A DNA stretch of 64,000 bases from an uncultured Commensalibacter sp. Its GTDB lineage: Bacteria > Pseudomonadota > Alphaproteobacteria > Acetobacterales > Acetobacteraceae. How positions within the stretch are numbered: the stretch's first letter is position 1; every line of letters starts with the position of its first letter. The stretch spans positions 30,543 through 94,542 of the forward strand of contig CAMPDW010000009.1 in the NCBI GenBank assembly GCA_946699565.1. The letters are read 5' to 3'. The notes beneath the pieces are model-generated. The model was not told the origin of the DNA. It did no database searches and was given only the letters and a program-made list of their open reading frames with translations. Shown here piece by piece: positions 46,133-56,018 of the stretch. The translations under genes and the position numbers were made by a program.

Positions 46133-47275
46133 TTAAGCGACATGCCAAGTTGGACCTTGTGTTTTATACGGTGTTGGAAATTCTCTTATAACTTCAGCAA
46201 ATTTATGATGATCTAATAATACACAAGATGGATATTTTGCTTCTCCACGTAAAGTGCGATAATAATGACGGTTCAAGGCCCGTGCAAATACACCTGGTCC
46301 TGTCTTATATGCAATAAATAGACCACGATGCAAATAACTATTTCTATAAAGACTCAACAAACAATCATTTAAAATAGAACTATTTGATATAGATCCAAAA
46401 AAATCATTATGAATAACGTTATTATCTGTTAAAAAGAATACATGTTCATAAATGACAGGAGTTACTATATAAAATTTTTCAACAGATTGTAACTGAATAT
46501 CAGCATCTAACCACCATCCACCATAGTAATTAATAACGTGAATTCTTAAAAAATCAGCTGCTTCAGCAGGATGACGAGCAGAAAGAAATAATTGTCGCGC
46601 TTCAGTCCCATAATTTTGATATAACCATTCAATTGCTTCTGCCTTATCAAAAATTTTAAGATTAAAATGACCCAGATCTTTTAAATATTTGAAATTATTA
46701 TTTATCTCTTCTGGAGGATTTTGATCCCAATATAAAAATAAATTATTAGGTATAACATTAAAATCAGCTTTACCTACTTCTCTATTTCTAATCCCTATTA
46801 ATGAAGAAGGATTAAAAAGATCCATCATAATTGTTAAATAAATTGTATCTGTTTCTTCACCCGTATGAAATTCCTCATAACAATTTAACATAGTATGAAT
46901 GGCGGTAAAAGCATCCTTATTTTCTCTATATTGTTTCCATCCAACCACAAAATTATATAGAGGAATACATAAATTTTTTAACTGTTCAAGTTCTTCTTGT
47001 TTCCAAGGTAAATTCGCTTTTAACAAAGCAACTTGACGAGCCATAAGTAAAACGTGAGCTAATGGATATTGAGTTGGACTTTTTGAATGTATATCAAATG
47101 CCATTTTATAAAAAAAAGCTGCCTCTGGATAAAAATGATTTGTTGAAAGAGTGTTTGCAATATCAAACAAAGCATTTAAATCTTCTGCTCCACGCTGCTT
47201 AAAGATATCCAATGCTTGTGGGCAAATAGATAAAATTCCCTCATAACCAACACCCAGATTTATATCATCAGTCAT
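46133..47275 (-). CDS. GT32-like glycosyltransferase with DXD motif
   Basis: A 380-residue protein. The C-terminal half carries the glycosyltransferase sugar-binding DXD region. FLYWDQNPPEEI starts the fold, HPAEAADFLRIHVINYYGGWWLDADIQLQ contains the R-x4-L/Y and Asp-Ala-Asp metal site, and GPGVFARAL is the late motif. The N-terminal 150 residues are helical (TPR-like spacing, for example ALDIFKQRGAEDLNALFDIANTL). No membrane helix or signal, so it is cytoplasmic. Acceptor and donor are unknown; such enzymes often build capsule or LPS sugars. Single gene. Confidence 0.8.
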   Translation of the reverse strand: MTDDINLGVGYEGILSICPQALDIFKQRGAEDLNALFDIANTLSTNHFYPEAAFFYKMAFDIHSKSPTQYPLAHVLLMARQVALLKANLPWKQEELEQLKNLCIPLYNFVVGWKQYRENKDAFTAIHTMLNCYEEFHTGEETDTIYLTIMMDLFNPSSLIGIRNREVGKADFNVIPNNLFLYWDQNPPEEINNNFKYLKDLGHFNLKIFDKAEAIEWLYQNYGTEARQLFLSARHPAEAADFLRIHVINYYGGWWLDADIQLQSVEKFYIVTPVIYEHVFFLTDNNVIHNDFFGSISNSSILNDCLLSLYRNSYLHRGLFIAYKTGPGVFARALNRHYYRTLRGEAKYPSCVLLDHHKFAEVIREFPTPYKTQGPTWHVA

Positions 47276-48197
47276 AATTTTAACTTTACCTTATTTTTTC
47301 TTATCTATATATTATATACTAAAATTACTTAACATTTAAATTAGGAGAACATTTTTAATTACCAAGGTGATTTTTAAACCCCTTTTTATATATATGCAAC
47401 TGGATATTATCCAATAATAATAAAAATATTAGGTAAATTTATTATTATTCAAAAATAATTTTAATTTTTTTCCCGTAAAAACACTTAAAACATATTCCAA
47501 AAAAATAATTATTACTTTTAATATAGATAAAAAATAAATAACTTTCTAAAATCAAATAAAAAAAAGTCACTAACTATAAAACTTCTTTCGATAATAAATA
47601 TTCAAACCCATTGGAATCATGTTAATAATAACTTCAAAATAATTTTACATCTGTATTTACCCATAATTTTCTCTAAAAAATTATCGAATTTTATCTTTAA
47701 TCATTTTAAAAAATAACATAAGTTTCAAACTATCATGAATTACATCAATATTAACGATATCATTTTTATCTTTTTTGCCAAATTTTTCAGAATATAATAG
47801 ATTATCTTGATTTCATAGAAATTTTTATTTTTTCATAATTAACATAATATTCTTCAATATCCTTAATATAATTTATCAAAAGTAAATATAGAACTTATAA
47901 ACTTTATATAATTTTTTTTATTTAAATCATTTACTAGTTCAGAGCTTTATATCAAGGTGTATCAGTTTTTTTATCCATAATAATTAATGAAAACTTCTAT
48001 TTCTTTTAAAAAAATCTATAATTATAATTATTTTAAATACTCCATCTTCAAATTTTTAAAACTTTACCCCTTAACCTTAATAATAAAAAAATTACAAATT
48101 ATGCTTTACTTGCAATAAAATTATTGGAAACATAAAATATTTTTTATAACTTTCATACTCTAACGTAATTTATTCTTTTTTAAGGCAATCAGTAATC
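47276..48197. other. Long AT-rich stretch with a probable gene remnant on the minus strand
   Basis: 922 bp without an intact gene. On the minus strand from about 47980 down to 47580, short open pieces follow one another in changing frames: DIEEYYVNYEKIKISMK, YSEKFGKKDKNDIVNIDVIHD with SLKLMLFFKMIKDKI, and FEVIINMIPMGLNIYYRKKF. This is consistent with a decayed gene. I do not recognise the family. The remainder is plain AT-rich DNA and the promoter of the next gene. Confidence 0.45.
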
Positions 48198-49106
48198 ATG
48201 ATGCGTAAACTTTTTTTTCTTTTAACTTTTCTTCCTTCGATAACGTATGCCGCTATTTCAACACCACTATCACAGCTTAACCCAATGATTTATCCTCCCA
48301 CGATGAAAAGTGAATATGTTTATTCCATCATAAAAAATAATGACTTTCATAATTGGAGCATATTGATAAGCAAAAATTATGCTTCTTTAAATTGGAACAA
48401 AGATTCCTCTTCATCTTTAGTTTTGTATATTACCCCTTCTCAAAACAGAATTAACCTTGACATCGTTGCCAAAAAAAATAAGTATAATGAATCTAAACTT
48501 ACATATATTACATGGAACATTAAAAAAGTTTCTATAACATTAAATAAAACAGAAGATACTCATGACTGGGTAACCTATTCAACCACAATCTATACCGAAA
48601 ATATTGAAAAATTCATCAAAGCTTTACAAAATAATTCTCCAATGATATTAAACCTGTCTATTTTACACTCAATCCCTATTGGAATGGATGGTTTACAACC
48701 CGCGTTGACTACCTTTATGAACATTATTAAAGAAAAAAAACTAAAAGCTCCTCCTTTCTTATCTGCGCAAGATTCAAATCTTGAAGCCTCTACTCCACCT
48801 GATGGCATGTCTCCCCATCTTTTTTCTTTATTTAACCAAGCAGATTATTACGTACAAAAATGTATTAATCTTTCTTCCAAACCCCTAAATGATCCTGGCA
48901 GAAAACAAACCTGTACCACTCGAAATGACTACCTCGATAAAATGAAAGATAAAGGTTGGTGTTGGGGAAGTGATGATCCTGATCAGCATGATAAAAATAA
49001 GAACTGGAAACCTTGTATTATGAATCCTAAAGGTATTGTACCAAAACTTAAAAAAACAATTCGTGAAGATCTTGAAAAAGCGCAATCCATTATGAAACAA
49101 GAATAA
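48198..49106 (+). CDS. Secreted protein of unknown function, tandem member 1
   Basis: A 302-residue protein with a signal peptide (1-18, FFLLTFLPSITYA). The middle (about 45-180) alternates short beta-like segments (WSILISKNYASLNWN, SLVLYITPSQNRINLDIVA). The C-terminal quarter has four cysteines (CINLSS, QTCTTR, WCWGSDDP, KPCIMNP) that could form disulphides. I do not recognise the family. It lies 29 bp before the next secreted protein, which has a comparable layout, so they are probably cotranscribed. The SD is weak. Confidence 0.75.
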   Translation: MMRKLFFLLTFLPSITYAAISTPLSQLNPMIYPPTMKSEYVYSIIKNNDFHNWSILISKNYASLNWNKDSSSSLVLYITPSQNRINLDIVAKKNKYNESKLTYITWNIKKVSITLNKTEDTHDWVTYSTTIYTENIEKFIKALQNNSPMILNLSILHSIPIGMDGLQPALTTFMNIIKEKKLKAPPFLSAQDSNLEASTPPDGMSPHLFSLFNQADYYVQKCINLSSKPLNDPGRKQTCTTRNDYLDKMKDKGWCWGSDDPDQHDKNKNWKPCIMNPKGIVPKLKKTIREDLEKAQSIMKQE

Positions 49107-49135
49107 TATGATATATCAATAAGGTAAACCATTCA

Positions 49136-49699
49136 ATGATTTTTCATTTAAAACCATTTAGATTATTTATACTTGCTACGGTTTTAATTCTAACATACCC
49201 ATCCATTTCTTATAGTGAGGCGCTAAAAACACAAAATACATCTAATCCTGCTCAAAATATAATAAAATTCGGTGAATGGAGCTATTATCCGCAATCTAAT
49301 CCACCAACCCTCATGTGGTGGAATGAAAGAATGTCCCAAAATGCTCCTATATTATATATTTCTTTTTTTGCGAATAAAATTACCTTCAACGTAACAACAC
49401 CACTTTGGCCAAATACAGGTATTATTTTTTATCTAAAAGATAAGACAGAAAAACAAGCCGTTAATTTAATTTTACAAAAAAGAGATCAAAATCATTGTTA
49501 TTATTCAGCAATCATTGATTACGAAAATCGGCAAAATTTTATAAATAATTTTGTTACTTCTCGAAAAGCTCGCTTGATAACACCAATTTCCTCGCACTCC
49601 TTATCCTTAAAACAGATTGATAAGGCAATACAGTTTTTATTAAAAACACATCCAGAAATTAATCTTTCACAATCTCAAGATATTACAGTATTCAAGTAG
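49136..49699 (+). CDS. Secreted protein of unknown function, tandem member 2
   Basis: A 187-residue protein with a signal peptide (1-28, ATVLILTYPSISYSEA). The mature domain has WSYYPQSNPPTLMWWNER, ILYISFFANKITFNV, HCYYSAIIDYENRQNFINNF and a final KQIDKAIQFLLKTHPEI helix. The strand order and the spacing from the aromatic start to the last helix resemble residues 45-175 of the upstream neighbour, whose LQPALTTFMNIIKEKK helix takes the same place. A distant paralogue is possible. The function is unknown. Confidence 0.75.
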   Translation: MIFHLKPFRLFILATVLILTYPSISYSEALKTQNTSNPAQNIIKFGEWSYYPQSNPPTLMWWNERMSQNAPILYISFFANKITFNVTTPLWPNTGIIFYLKDKTEKQAVNLILQKRDQNHCYYSAIIDYENRQNFINNFVTSRKARLITPISSHSLSLKQIDKAIQFLLKTHPEINLSQSQDITVFK

Positions 49700-49863
49700 G
49701 ATAAATTATTTCAAGTCAGTATAAATGAAACATTTTTAAATAAACTAACAAAAAGTTGAAAAAAGGCATAAATATTCTTAAATTAAATTCAAATTAATAT
49801 AAACAAGAATATTGTGATTAAATTATTCTTTGTTGTAATCATTTATAAATGGAGATCTTAATC

Positions 49864-50874
49864 ATGTCTAACTCCAAAAACACTACTTCTCTTAATGACA
49901 CTTTTACTGAAGTTGTTGTTGCTGATATTGGTGGAACAAATGCACGTTTTGCGATTACTAAAATACAAAACGGACAAGTTATTACAATTGTAGATGAAAT
50001 CATTTTAAAAACAGCTGATTATGCTACTTTACAACTTGCTTGGGATGCCTTTGGACAAAAGGTTGGACGCCCGTTACCTAAACAGGCGTCGATGGCCATT
50101 GCCTGCCCAATTCGTGGTGATATCCTTAAATTTTCAAATAGTCCATGGATTATTCGTCCCGCTCTTGTCCCTCAACAATTAAATCTTGAAAAATTGGTTC
50201 TCATCAATGATTTTGAAGCAATTGGACATGCAATAGCAAATTGCCAAGAAGAACATCTTAAACATATTTGTGGTCCAAAAAGAAAAGATAAACCTTTGGG
50301 TATAACCACAGTTGTTGGTCCAGGTACAGGATTAGGTGTTGCATCTCTTGCTTTTGAAAAAGATAAATATACAGTTATTCCAAGTGAAGGAGGCCACTCT
50401 TCTTATGCACCTTGTGATAATATAGAAATTGGTATTTTACGATATCTTAAACAACATTACCGGCGCGTTTCTGCGGAACGCGTTATTTCTGGTCCTGGTT
50501 TAGGCAATATCTACGATGCCCTCGGTGCAAATGCTGGCCTTCCTGTCACCCATCACAGCGATAGTAATTTATGGGAAGCGGCCCTTAAAGGTACTGATCA
50601 CCTAGCCACAGCAGCATTAGAACGATTTTGCTTAAACCTTGGAACATTCTGCTCTGATATGGCTTTAGTTCAATTAGCTAATCGTGTTGTTATTAGCGGT
50701 GGTATCGGATTACTCTTAGCTAATTACCTCCCTCATTCTGGTTTTGCAGAACGCTTTGTTGATAAAGGACGTTTTGAAAGAATGTTAGCCGATATTCCAG
50801 TTGAAATCTTGACATACCCTCAACCAGGTCTTTTAGGGGCAGCAGCAGCTTTTGCTGTACAATTAATAAAATAA
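49864..50874 (+). CDS. glk: Glucokinase
   Basis: A ROK-independent bacterial glucokinase (Glk/PF02685 type) that phosphorylates glucose with ATP. The phosphate-1 motif is VVADIGGTNARFAI. LVLINDFEAIGHAIAN contains the catalytic Asp, TVVGPGTGLGVASL is the glycine-rich ATP loop and PSEGGHSSYAP is the sugar-binding loop. The frame opens at 49849, but TGGAGA at 49851-49856 is a Shine-Dalgarno sequence for the ATG at 49864, so I start there (336 residues). Monocistronic or followed by the small basic protein. Confidence 0.94.
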   Translation: MSNSKNTTSLNDTFTEVVVADIGGTNARFAITKIQNGQVITIVDEIILKTADYATLQLAWDAFGQKVGRPLPKQASMAIACPIRGDILKFSNSPWIIRPALVPQQLNLEKLVLINDFEAIGHAIANCQEEHLKHICGPKRKDKPLGITTVVGPGTGLGVASLAFEKDKYTVIPSEGGHSSYAPCDNIEIGILRYLKQHYRRVSAERVISGPGLGNIYDALGANAGLPVTHHSDSNLWEAALKGTDHLATAALERFCLNLGTFCSDMALVQLANRVVISGGIGLLLANYLPHSGFAERFVDKGRFERMLADIPVEILTYPQPGLLGAAAAFAVQLIK

Positions 50875-50917
50875 GCTTTAGTTGACTCTTTATTAAATTA
50901 AGTAAAATTCATTCATT

Positions 50918-51055
50918 ATGAATAATCACCCCGAAAAACAATCTATAAAAGATTCCCTAAACCAACGCCGCGAAAAAGAAGCCACGGCGTTACGCGAGAA
51001 TTTGAAACGTCGAAAAAAACAGCAACAAGCAAAACAGGAACAAAAAACCTCATAA
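50918..51055 (+). CDS. Small basic protein, 45 residues
   Basis: A short frame between glk and dcd: ATG at 50918, stop TAA at 51053. It encodes 45 residues, very rich in Lys, Arg, Gln and Glu (SLNQRREKEATALRENLKRR, then KKQQQ). One charged helix is expected. It is notably richer in G+C than its surroundings (ACGCCGCG, CACGGCGTTACGCG), which supports real coding. Similar tiny Lys/Arg-rich proteins sit beside dcd/murA in some Acetobacteraceae (recollection, not searched). The function is unknown. Confidence 0.6.
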   Translation: MNNHPEKQSIKDSLNQRREKEATALRENLKRRKKQQQAKQEQKTS

Positions 51056-51158
51056 AAATAATTTTTAATTTGTTTTACTTATAAAATGCTTGTTTATTGT
51101 CCTAAAATTATTTAATTAAACTATTAAAAGGTTAAAGAAACTATAAGGAGCATCATAT

Positions 51159-51713
51159 ATGCCAATAATGCCCGATCGCTGGATTAAACAAATGGCTAGA
51201 AAAAAAGGAATGATCGAACCTTTTGCAGATAAACAGCATCGGCAAGGGATTGTCTCTTATGGCGTATCTTCTTATGGATATGATGCCCGTGTAGCAAATG
51301 AATTTAAGATTTTTACCGATATCGATAATGCAATCGTTGATCCAAAAAATTTTAATCCAAACAGCTTTGTCATGCGTAAAACTGATGTATGCATTATTCC
51401 ACCCAATAGCTTTGCATTAGCTAGAACTGTTGAATACTTTCGCATTCCTAAAGATATTCTGGTTATTTGCCTTGGTAAATCAACTTATGCCCGTTGCGGG
51501 ATCATTGTTAATGTTACACCTTTGGAACCAGAATGGGAAGGCCAAGTTACCATTGAAATTAGTAACACCACACCGCTCCCCGCTAAAATTTACGCAAATG
51601 AAGGCATTTGCCAACTTCTTTTCCTTCAAGGCAGCGAACCTTGTGAGATAAGTTACGCTGATAAAAATGGTAAATATATGAAACAGATGGGTGTTGCTAC
51701 TCCTCGCTTATAA
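51159..51713 (+). CDS. dcd: dCTP deaminase
   Basis: A 184-residue trimeric dCTP deaminase producing dUTP. Family motifs are [10 protein letters not shown] at the start, [53 protein letters not shown] (with the catalytic Glu in PEWEG) and [12 protein letters not shown] near-ideal Shine-Dalgarno AAGGAG lies before the ATG. It ends 14 bp before murA, so the two are cotranscribed. Confidence 0.96.
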   Translation: MPIMPDRWIKQMARKKGMIEPFADKQHRQGIVSYGVSSYGYDARVANEFKIFTDIDNAIVDPKNFNPNSFVMRKTDVCIIPPNSFALARTVEYFRIPKDILVICLGKSTYARCGIIVNVTPLEPEWEGQVTIEISNTTPLPAKIYANEGICQLLFLQGSEPCEISYADKNGKYMKQMGVATPRL

Positions 51714-51727
51714 ATGAAAAAGAAAGA

Positions 51728-52993
51728 ATGGATCGCTTTTTAATCCGGGGTGGAAAACCCTTATATGGTGATATCGTTATTGGTGGAGCCAAAAATGCCG
51801 CATTACCTATAATGGCTTGTGCATTATTAACTTCTGAATCCTTATCTTTAAAAAATGTTCCAAAAATTGTTGATATTCGTACAATGTGTGAACTTCTCCA
51901 TCAACACGGGTTAACCATTTCCTATGATGACAAAGATCCACACCATATAACTTTTCAAGGTAATATTACTAATACAGTAGCCCCCTATAATATTGTTTCA
52001 AAAATGCGGGCTTCCATTCTCGTTCTTGGACCTATTCTGGCACGTTGTGGTAAAGCAAAAGTTTCCCTACCTGGTGGTTGTGCAATTGGAACCCGTCCCG
52101 TCAATTTACATTTGGAAGCTCTCAAAGCGCTGGGGGCTGAAATCGAAATTGATCAAGGTTATGTCATCGCAACTGCACCAAAAGGATTACATGGCGGTCG
52201 CTTTGTTTTTCCATTTGTCTCGGTTGGTGCAACAGAAAACACCGTTATGGCGGCGTGTTTGACTAAAGGCAGAACTGAACTGCTTAATGCCGCACGGGAA
52301 CCTGAAATTTGTGATCTTATAGATTGCCTTACCGCAATGGGTGCCAAAATTGAAGGTAAAGGAACAAGCCATCTAATTATTGATGGTGTTGATCATTTAC
52401 ATAGTACAGAGCATTCTATTCTATTCGATCGTATAGAATGCGGAACCTATGCCTGTGCCGCAGGGATTACAGGCGGAGAATTACGTCTTATAGGTGCAAA
52501 TATCCATGCTATGGGATCTACTATTCATGCTTTAGAAGAATCTGGTATAGAAGTCTTTCCCGAGGACAATTCCATTCTTGTCCGACGTACAGGTGATCTA
52601 CGGGGTATTGATATTATGACAGAACCTTACCCAGGTTTTCCTACGGATATGCAGGCCCAATTCATGGCTCTTCTTTCAATTTCTGAAGGCGCAAGCATGA
52701 TTACGGAAACAATTTTTGAAAATCGTTTCATGCATGTTCCGGAATTAAACCGAATGGGAGCAAGAATTAATGTCCATGGATCCTCTGCAATTATTCGTGG
52801 CGTCCACTCCCTTTCAGCTGCACCAGTCATGGCAACGGATTTACGCGCCTCTTTCTCTTTAATTTTGGCAGGACTAGCCGCAGAAGGGGAAACAAGTCTA
52901 AATCGAATTTATCATTTAGACCGTGGTTATGAAGCCGTTGATCAAAAACTATCCGCTTGTGGGGCACAAATTGAACGTATTAAAAGCAAATAA
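51728..52993 (+). CDS. murA: UDP-N-acetylglucosamine 1-carboxyvinyltransferase
   Basis: A 421-residue MurA, first committed step of peptidoglycan synthesis. N-terminal GGAKNAALPIMACALLT binds UDP-GlcNAc. The PEP/fosfomycin loop is PGGCAIGTRPVNLHL with the catalytic Cys, and the substrate Asp is in PGFPTDMQAQFMALL. The C-terminal LNRIYHLDRGYEAVDQKL completes the EPT fold. It follows dcd by 14 bp and precedes hisG by 118 bp. Confidence 0.97.
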   Translation: MDRFLIRGGKPLYGDIVIGGAKNAALPIMACALLTSESLSLKNVPKIVDIRTMCELLHQHGLTISYDDKDPHHITFQGNITNTVAPYNIVSKMRASILVLGPILARCGKAKVSLPGGCAIGTRPVNLHLEALKALGAEIEIDQGYVIATAPKGLHGGRFVFPFVSVGATENTVMAACLTKGRTELLNAAREPEICDLIDCLTAMGAKIEGKGTSHLIIDGVDHLHSTEHSILFDRIECGTYACAAGITGGELRLIGANIHAMGSTIHALEESGIEVFPEDNSILVRRTGDLRGIDIMTEPYPGFPTDMQAQFMALLSISEGASMITETIFENRFMHVPELNRMGARINVHGSSAIIRGVHSLSAAPVMATDLRASFSLILAGLAAEGETSLNRIYHLDRGYEAVDQKLSACGAQIERIKSK

Positions 52994-53111
52994 AGTTCAT
53001 CCGTATATTTATTAAGATTGGCTTGTTTTATATCAAGGATCTGATTATAGTTAACCTATCCTATTTAATTGAATATTGTAATCAATTTTATTATTTCTTT
53101 AAACATTAAAA

Positions 53112-53810
53112 ATGTCTGTCATTGACATGAAATCAAATTCTCTTATTTTAGCTCTTCCAAAGGGAAGAATACTTAAAGATTGCCTCCCTCTTCTAAAGGC
53201 TGCTAATATCATTCCCGAAGATGCTTTTTTTGATAAAAATAGTCGTCTTCTTCGATTTAAAACAAATGATCCGAAACTCGATATTATTCGTGTTCGTTCT
53301 TTTGATGTGGCAACTTTTGTCGCTTTTGGAACGGCTTCATTGGGGGTATGCGGTTCTGATGTCCTGATGGAATTTGATTATTCTGACATTTATGCCCCTC
53401 TTGATTTAAATATCGGTCGATGCCGTTTATCCATTGCGCAACTTGCTGGAATTAAAGATAAAAACCTTGAAGATCCTGCACGTTGGTCACAAATTAGGAT
53501 TGCAACCAAATATCCTAATGTTACGCAACGTTATTTTGCCAGTAAAGGTGCACAGGCGGATATTATTAATTTGCATGGTGCAATGGAGCTTGCACCTGTT
53601 TTAAAACTATCCAATCTGATTGTAGATCTTGTTGATACAGGATCAACCCTCAGAGCTAATGGTTTACAGGAGGTCAAAACTATTACTCAAATCTCCAGTC
53701 GACTTATCATCAATCGCACCGCCTTAAAGACACAATCTGCTTGTATCAATCGTTTGATTGATCGGTTTCGCCAACTTGTCGCCTCCCCTAATAAAGAAAG
53801 TGTATCGTGA
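53112..53810 (+). CDS. hisG: ATP phosphoribosyltransferase, short form (HisG-S)
   Basis: A 232-residue HisG catalyst, the first step of histidine synthesis. LILALPKGRILKDCLPLL starts the fold, and FGTASLGVCGSDVLMEFDYSDIY and LVDLVDTGSTLRANGL carry PRPP-binding residues. The C-terminal ACT-like regulatory domain of long HisG is absent. Short HisG normally needs HisZ (a HisRS-like subunit), and none is in the window. Its stop overlaps the hisD GTG start (GTGA, 53807-53810). Confidence 0.94.
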   Translation: MSVIDMKSNSLILALPKGRILKDCLPLLKAANIIPEDAFFDKNSRLLRFKTNDPKLDIIRVRSFDVATFVAFGTASLGVCGSDVLMEFDYSDIYAPLDLNIGRCRLSIAQLAGIKDKNLEDPARWSQIRIATKYPNVTQRYFASKGAQADIINLHGAMELAPVLKLSNLIVDLVDTGSTLRANGLQEVKTITQISSRLIINRTALKTQSACINRLIDRFRQLVASPNKESVS

Positions 53811-55105
53811 AAATTATTGCAACAAATCAATCTGATTTTCAAACGTTTTTCCATAATCTTCTTGCTGCACGCACAGCAGATACTTCTCAAGCAACAAAAC
53901 CTGTAACTAGGATTTTGCAAACTATAAAAGAAAAAGGAGATGAAGCACTTTGTGAATATACTCTACGATTTGACCGTTTGTCTTTATCCCCAAAAGAGTT
54001 GAAGATTACAAAACAAGAAATAGAACAATCTTATCAGAAAATCGAACCTGAATTAATGAACGCCCTTGATCTGGCAGCCAAACGCATTCAACAGTTTCAT
54101 GAAAAACAGCTTCCTCCAGACTTGCATTACCAAGATGACTGTGGTTTTGACCTAGGATATCGCTGGAATCCTATGGATTCAACGGGATTATACGTTCCCG
54201 GAGGAACTGCCGCCTATCCTTCATCCGTTTTAATGAATGCAATACCTGCTAAAGTTGCCGGGGTTAGACGATTGGCAATGTGTGTTCCAGCACCTGATGG
54301 ATATTTAAATCCTCTCGTCCTAGCAGCAGCTCATAAAGCAGGTATTACAGAAATTTATCGTATTGGTGGGGCACAGGCCATTGCCGCTTTGACTTTTGGA
54401 ACTCAAACTATTCAACCTGTTGATTATATTGTCGGCCCGGGTAACGCCTATGTTGCCGAAGCTAAAAGACAAGTCTTTGGTTTAGTCGGAATTGATAGTG
54501 TTGCCGGTCCCTCCGAAGTTGTTGTTGTTGCCGATCGCCATAACAACCCGGTACATATTGCCTTGGATCTGCTAGCACAGGCTGAACATGATATAATGGC
54601 ACAATCCATCTTGATTACGGACGATGAAGATTTTGCTCATCAAGTCTTAAGAGCTATCAATGAACAATTAAAAATCCTTTCTCGAAAAGCAATCGCTGAA
54701 ACAAGTTGGGAAAATCATGGTGCAATTCTCGTAATAAAATCATGGGATGAAGCTGTTCCGATCATCAATCAAATTGCACCTGAACATTTGGAACTTATGC
54801 TCCAAAATCCAGAATGTTTGTTTGACAAGATTAAACATGCTGGAACAATTTTTGTTGGTAAATGGTGTCCAGAAGCAATTGGAGATTATGTTGGTGGCCC
54901 CAATCACGTTTTACCAACCAGTCGTACTGCACGTTTTTCATCTGGTTTATCCGTTTTTAATTTCCTTAAACGAACAACTTTTCTTAAAAGTAATAAGAAA
55001 GGCATACAAAAGGTGGGACCTGCTGCAATGGCAATAGCTAAAACTGAGGGATTAACCGCACATGCTTTAAGTATTTCCTCTCGTTTAAACAGTTTGCATA
55101 AATAA
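53807..55105 (+). CDS. hisD: Histidinol dehydrogenase
   Basis: A 432-residue HisD, oxidising histidinol to histidine. GTG start overlapping hisG by four bases. Motifs: GLYVPGGTAAYPSSVLMNAIPAKVAGV, YRIGGAQAIAALTFGT, VGPGNAYVAEAKRQVFG, DLLAQAEHDIMAQSILIT (with the zinc-binding His), APEHLELML and GDYVGGPNHVLPTSRTARFSSGLSV. All zinc and base residues known for the family appear to be present. Translationally coupled to hisG. Confidence 0.97.
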   Translation: MKIIATNQSDFQTFFHNLLAARTADTSQATKPVTRILQTIKEKGDEALCEYTLRFDRLSLSPKELKITKQEIEQSYQKIEPELMNALDLAAKRIQQFHEKQLPPDLHYQDDCGFDLGYRWNPMDSTGLYVPGGTAAYPSSVLMNAIPAKVAGVRRLAMCVPAPDGYLNPLVLAAAHKAGITEIYRIGGAQAIAALTFGTQTIQPVDYIVGPGNAYVAEAKRQVFGLVGIDSVAGPSEVVVVADRHNNPVHIALDLLAQAEHDIMAQSILITDDEDFAHQVLRAINEQLKILSRKAIAETSWENHGAILVIKSWDEAVPIINQIAPEHLELMLQNPECLFDKIKHAGTIFVGKWCPEAIGDYVGGPNHVLPTSRTARFSSGLSVFNFLKRTTFLKSNKKGIQKVGPAAMAIAKTEGLTAHALSISSRLNSLHK

Positions 55106-55185
55106 AACTGGACATTTTTTAGTATTCATCGTTATGGTAAGAACAAATTAAATCATTTTACACTTGAAGGATATATTTACTAAAA

Positions 55186-55404
55186 ATGTCTAAAGAAGAT
55201 ATGATCGAATTTAACGGAACCGTTACAGAACTTTTACCAAATGCAATGTTTCGTGTAAAACTAGATAATGAACATGTCATTTTGGCCCATACGAGTGGTA
55301 AAATGCGTAAAAACCGTATTCGTGTTCTAGCTGGTGACCGTGTAAGCGTCGAAATGACCCCTTATGATTTAACCAAAGGTCGTATCACGTTCCGTTTTAA
55401 ATAA
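55186..55404 (+). CDS. infA: Translation initiation factor IF-1
   Basis: A 72-residue OB-fold protein. [26 protein letters not shown] then [43 protein letters not shown] are near-invariant IF-1 blocks. Binds the ribosomal A site during initiation. It is followed after 2 bp by maf, so they share a transcript. Confidence 0.98.
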   Translation: MSKEDMIEFNGTVTELLPNAMFRVKLDNEHVILAHTSGKMRKNRIRVLAGDRVSVEMTPYDLTKGRITFRFK

Positions 55405-55406
55405 TA

Positions 55407-56018
55407 ATGCATCACACCTATTTTTTGTCGGGGAAATCAAATTTCCCACTGATTCTTGCCTCTGCATCACCAAGGCGATTACAGCTGCTTAAACAAATTG
55501 GGATTAATCCTGAAAAAATTGTGCATCCCCAAATTGATGAAACACCTCAAAAAAAAGAATTACCTAGACTATATGTTCAACGTCTTGCCCAAGAAAAACT
55601 TTATGCTGGTAAAAAACATGCTTCTGAATCCTCTATGGTTCTGGCTGCTGATACAATTGCAGCAGCGGGTCAACGTATTTTAAACAAAACACAAGATATA
55701 AATATTGCAGAAAAACATTTACGTTTGCTATCTGGTCGAAGACATAGAGTCTATACAGCTGTTACATTGTATAATTCAGAAAAACAACGGACTTTTTTTC
55801 GCCTTGTTTGTACTATTGTACATTTTTCACGATTAACTGAAAAACAGCTTTTCACTTATCTAGAAACAAATGAATGGAAAGACAAAACTGGATCTTATGC
55901 CATTCAAGGATACGCAGCCAGTTTTATTCAATCCGTTAATGGAAGTTACAGCAATATTATCGGTTTACCCCTATTTGAAACTGCTCAGCTTTTACGTGGG
56001 CAAGGATTAATTCCCTGA
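55407..56018 (+). CDS. maf: Maf-family nucleoside triphosphate pyrophosphatase
   Basis: A 203-residue Maf protein (YhdE/YceF type). PLILASASPRRLQLLKQIG is the signature start, and the second block is MVLAADTIAA, where Asp binds the nucleobase/metal. RLLSGRRHRVYTAVT and the late GSYAIQGYAASFIQSVNGSYSNIIGLPL are also typical. It hydrolyses non-canonical NTPs to NMP and PPi (substrate class not fixed here). The stop overlaps the RNase E/G start by one base. Confidence 0.93.
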   Translation: MHHTYFLSGKSNFPLILASASPRRLQLLKQIGINPEKIVHPQIDETPQKKELPRLYVQRLAQEKLYAGKKHASESSMVLAADTIAAAGQRILNKTQDINIAEKHLRLLSGRRHRVYTAVTLYNSEKQRTFFRLVCTIVHFSRLTEKQLFTYLETNEWKDKTGSYAIQGYAASFIQSVNGSYSNIIGLPLFETAQLLRGQGLIP

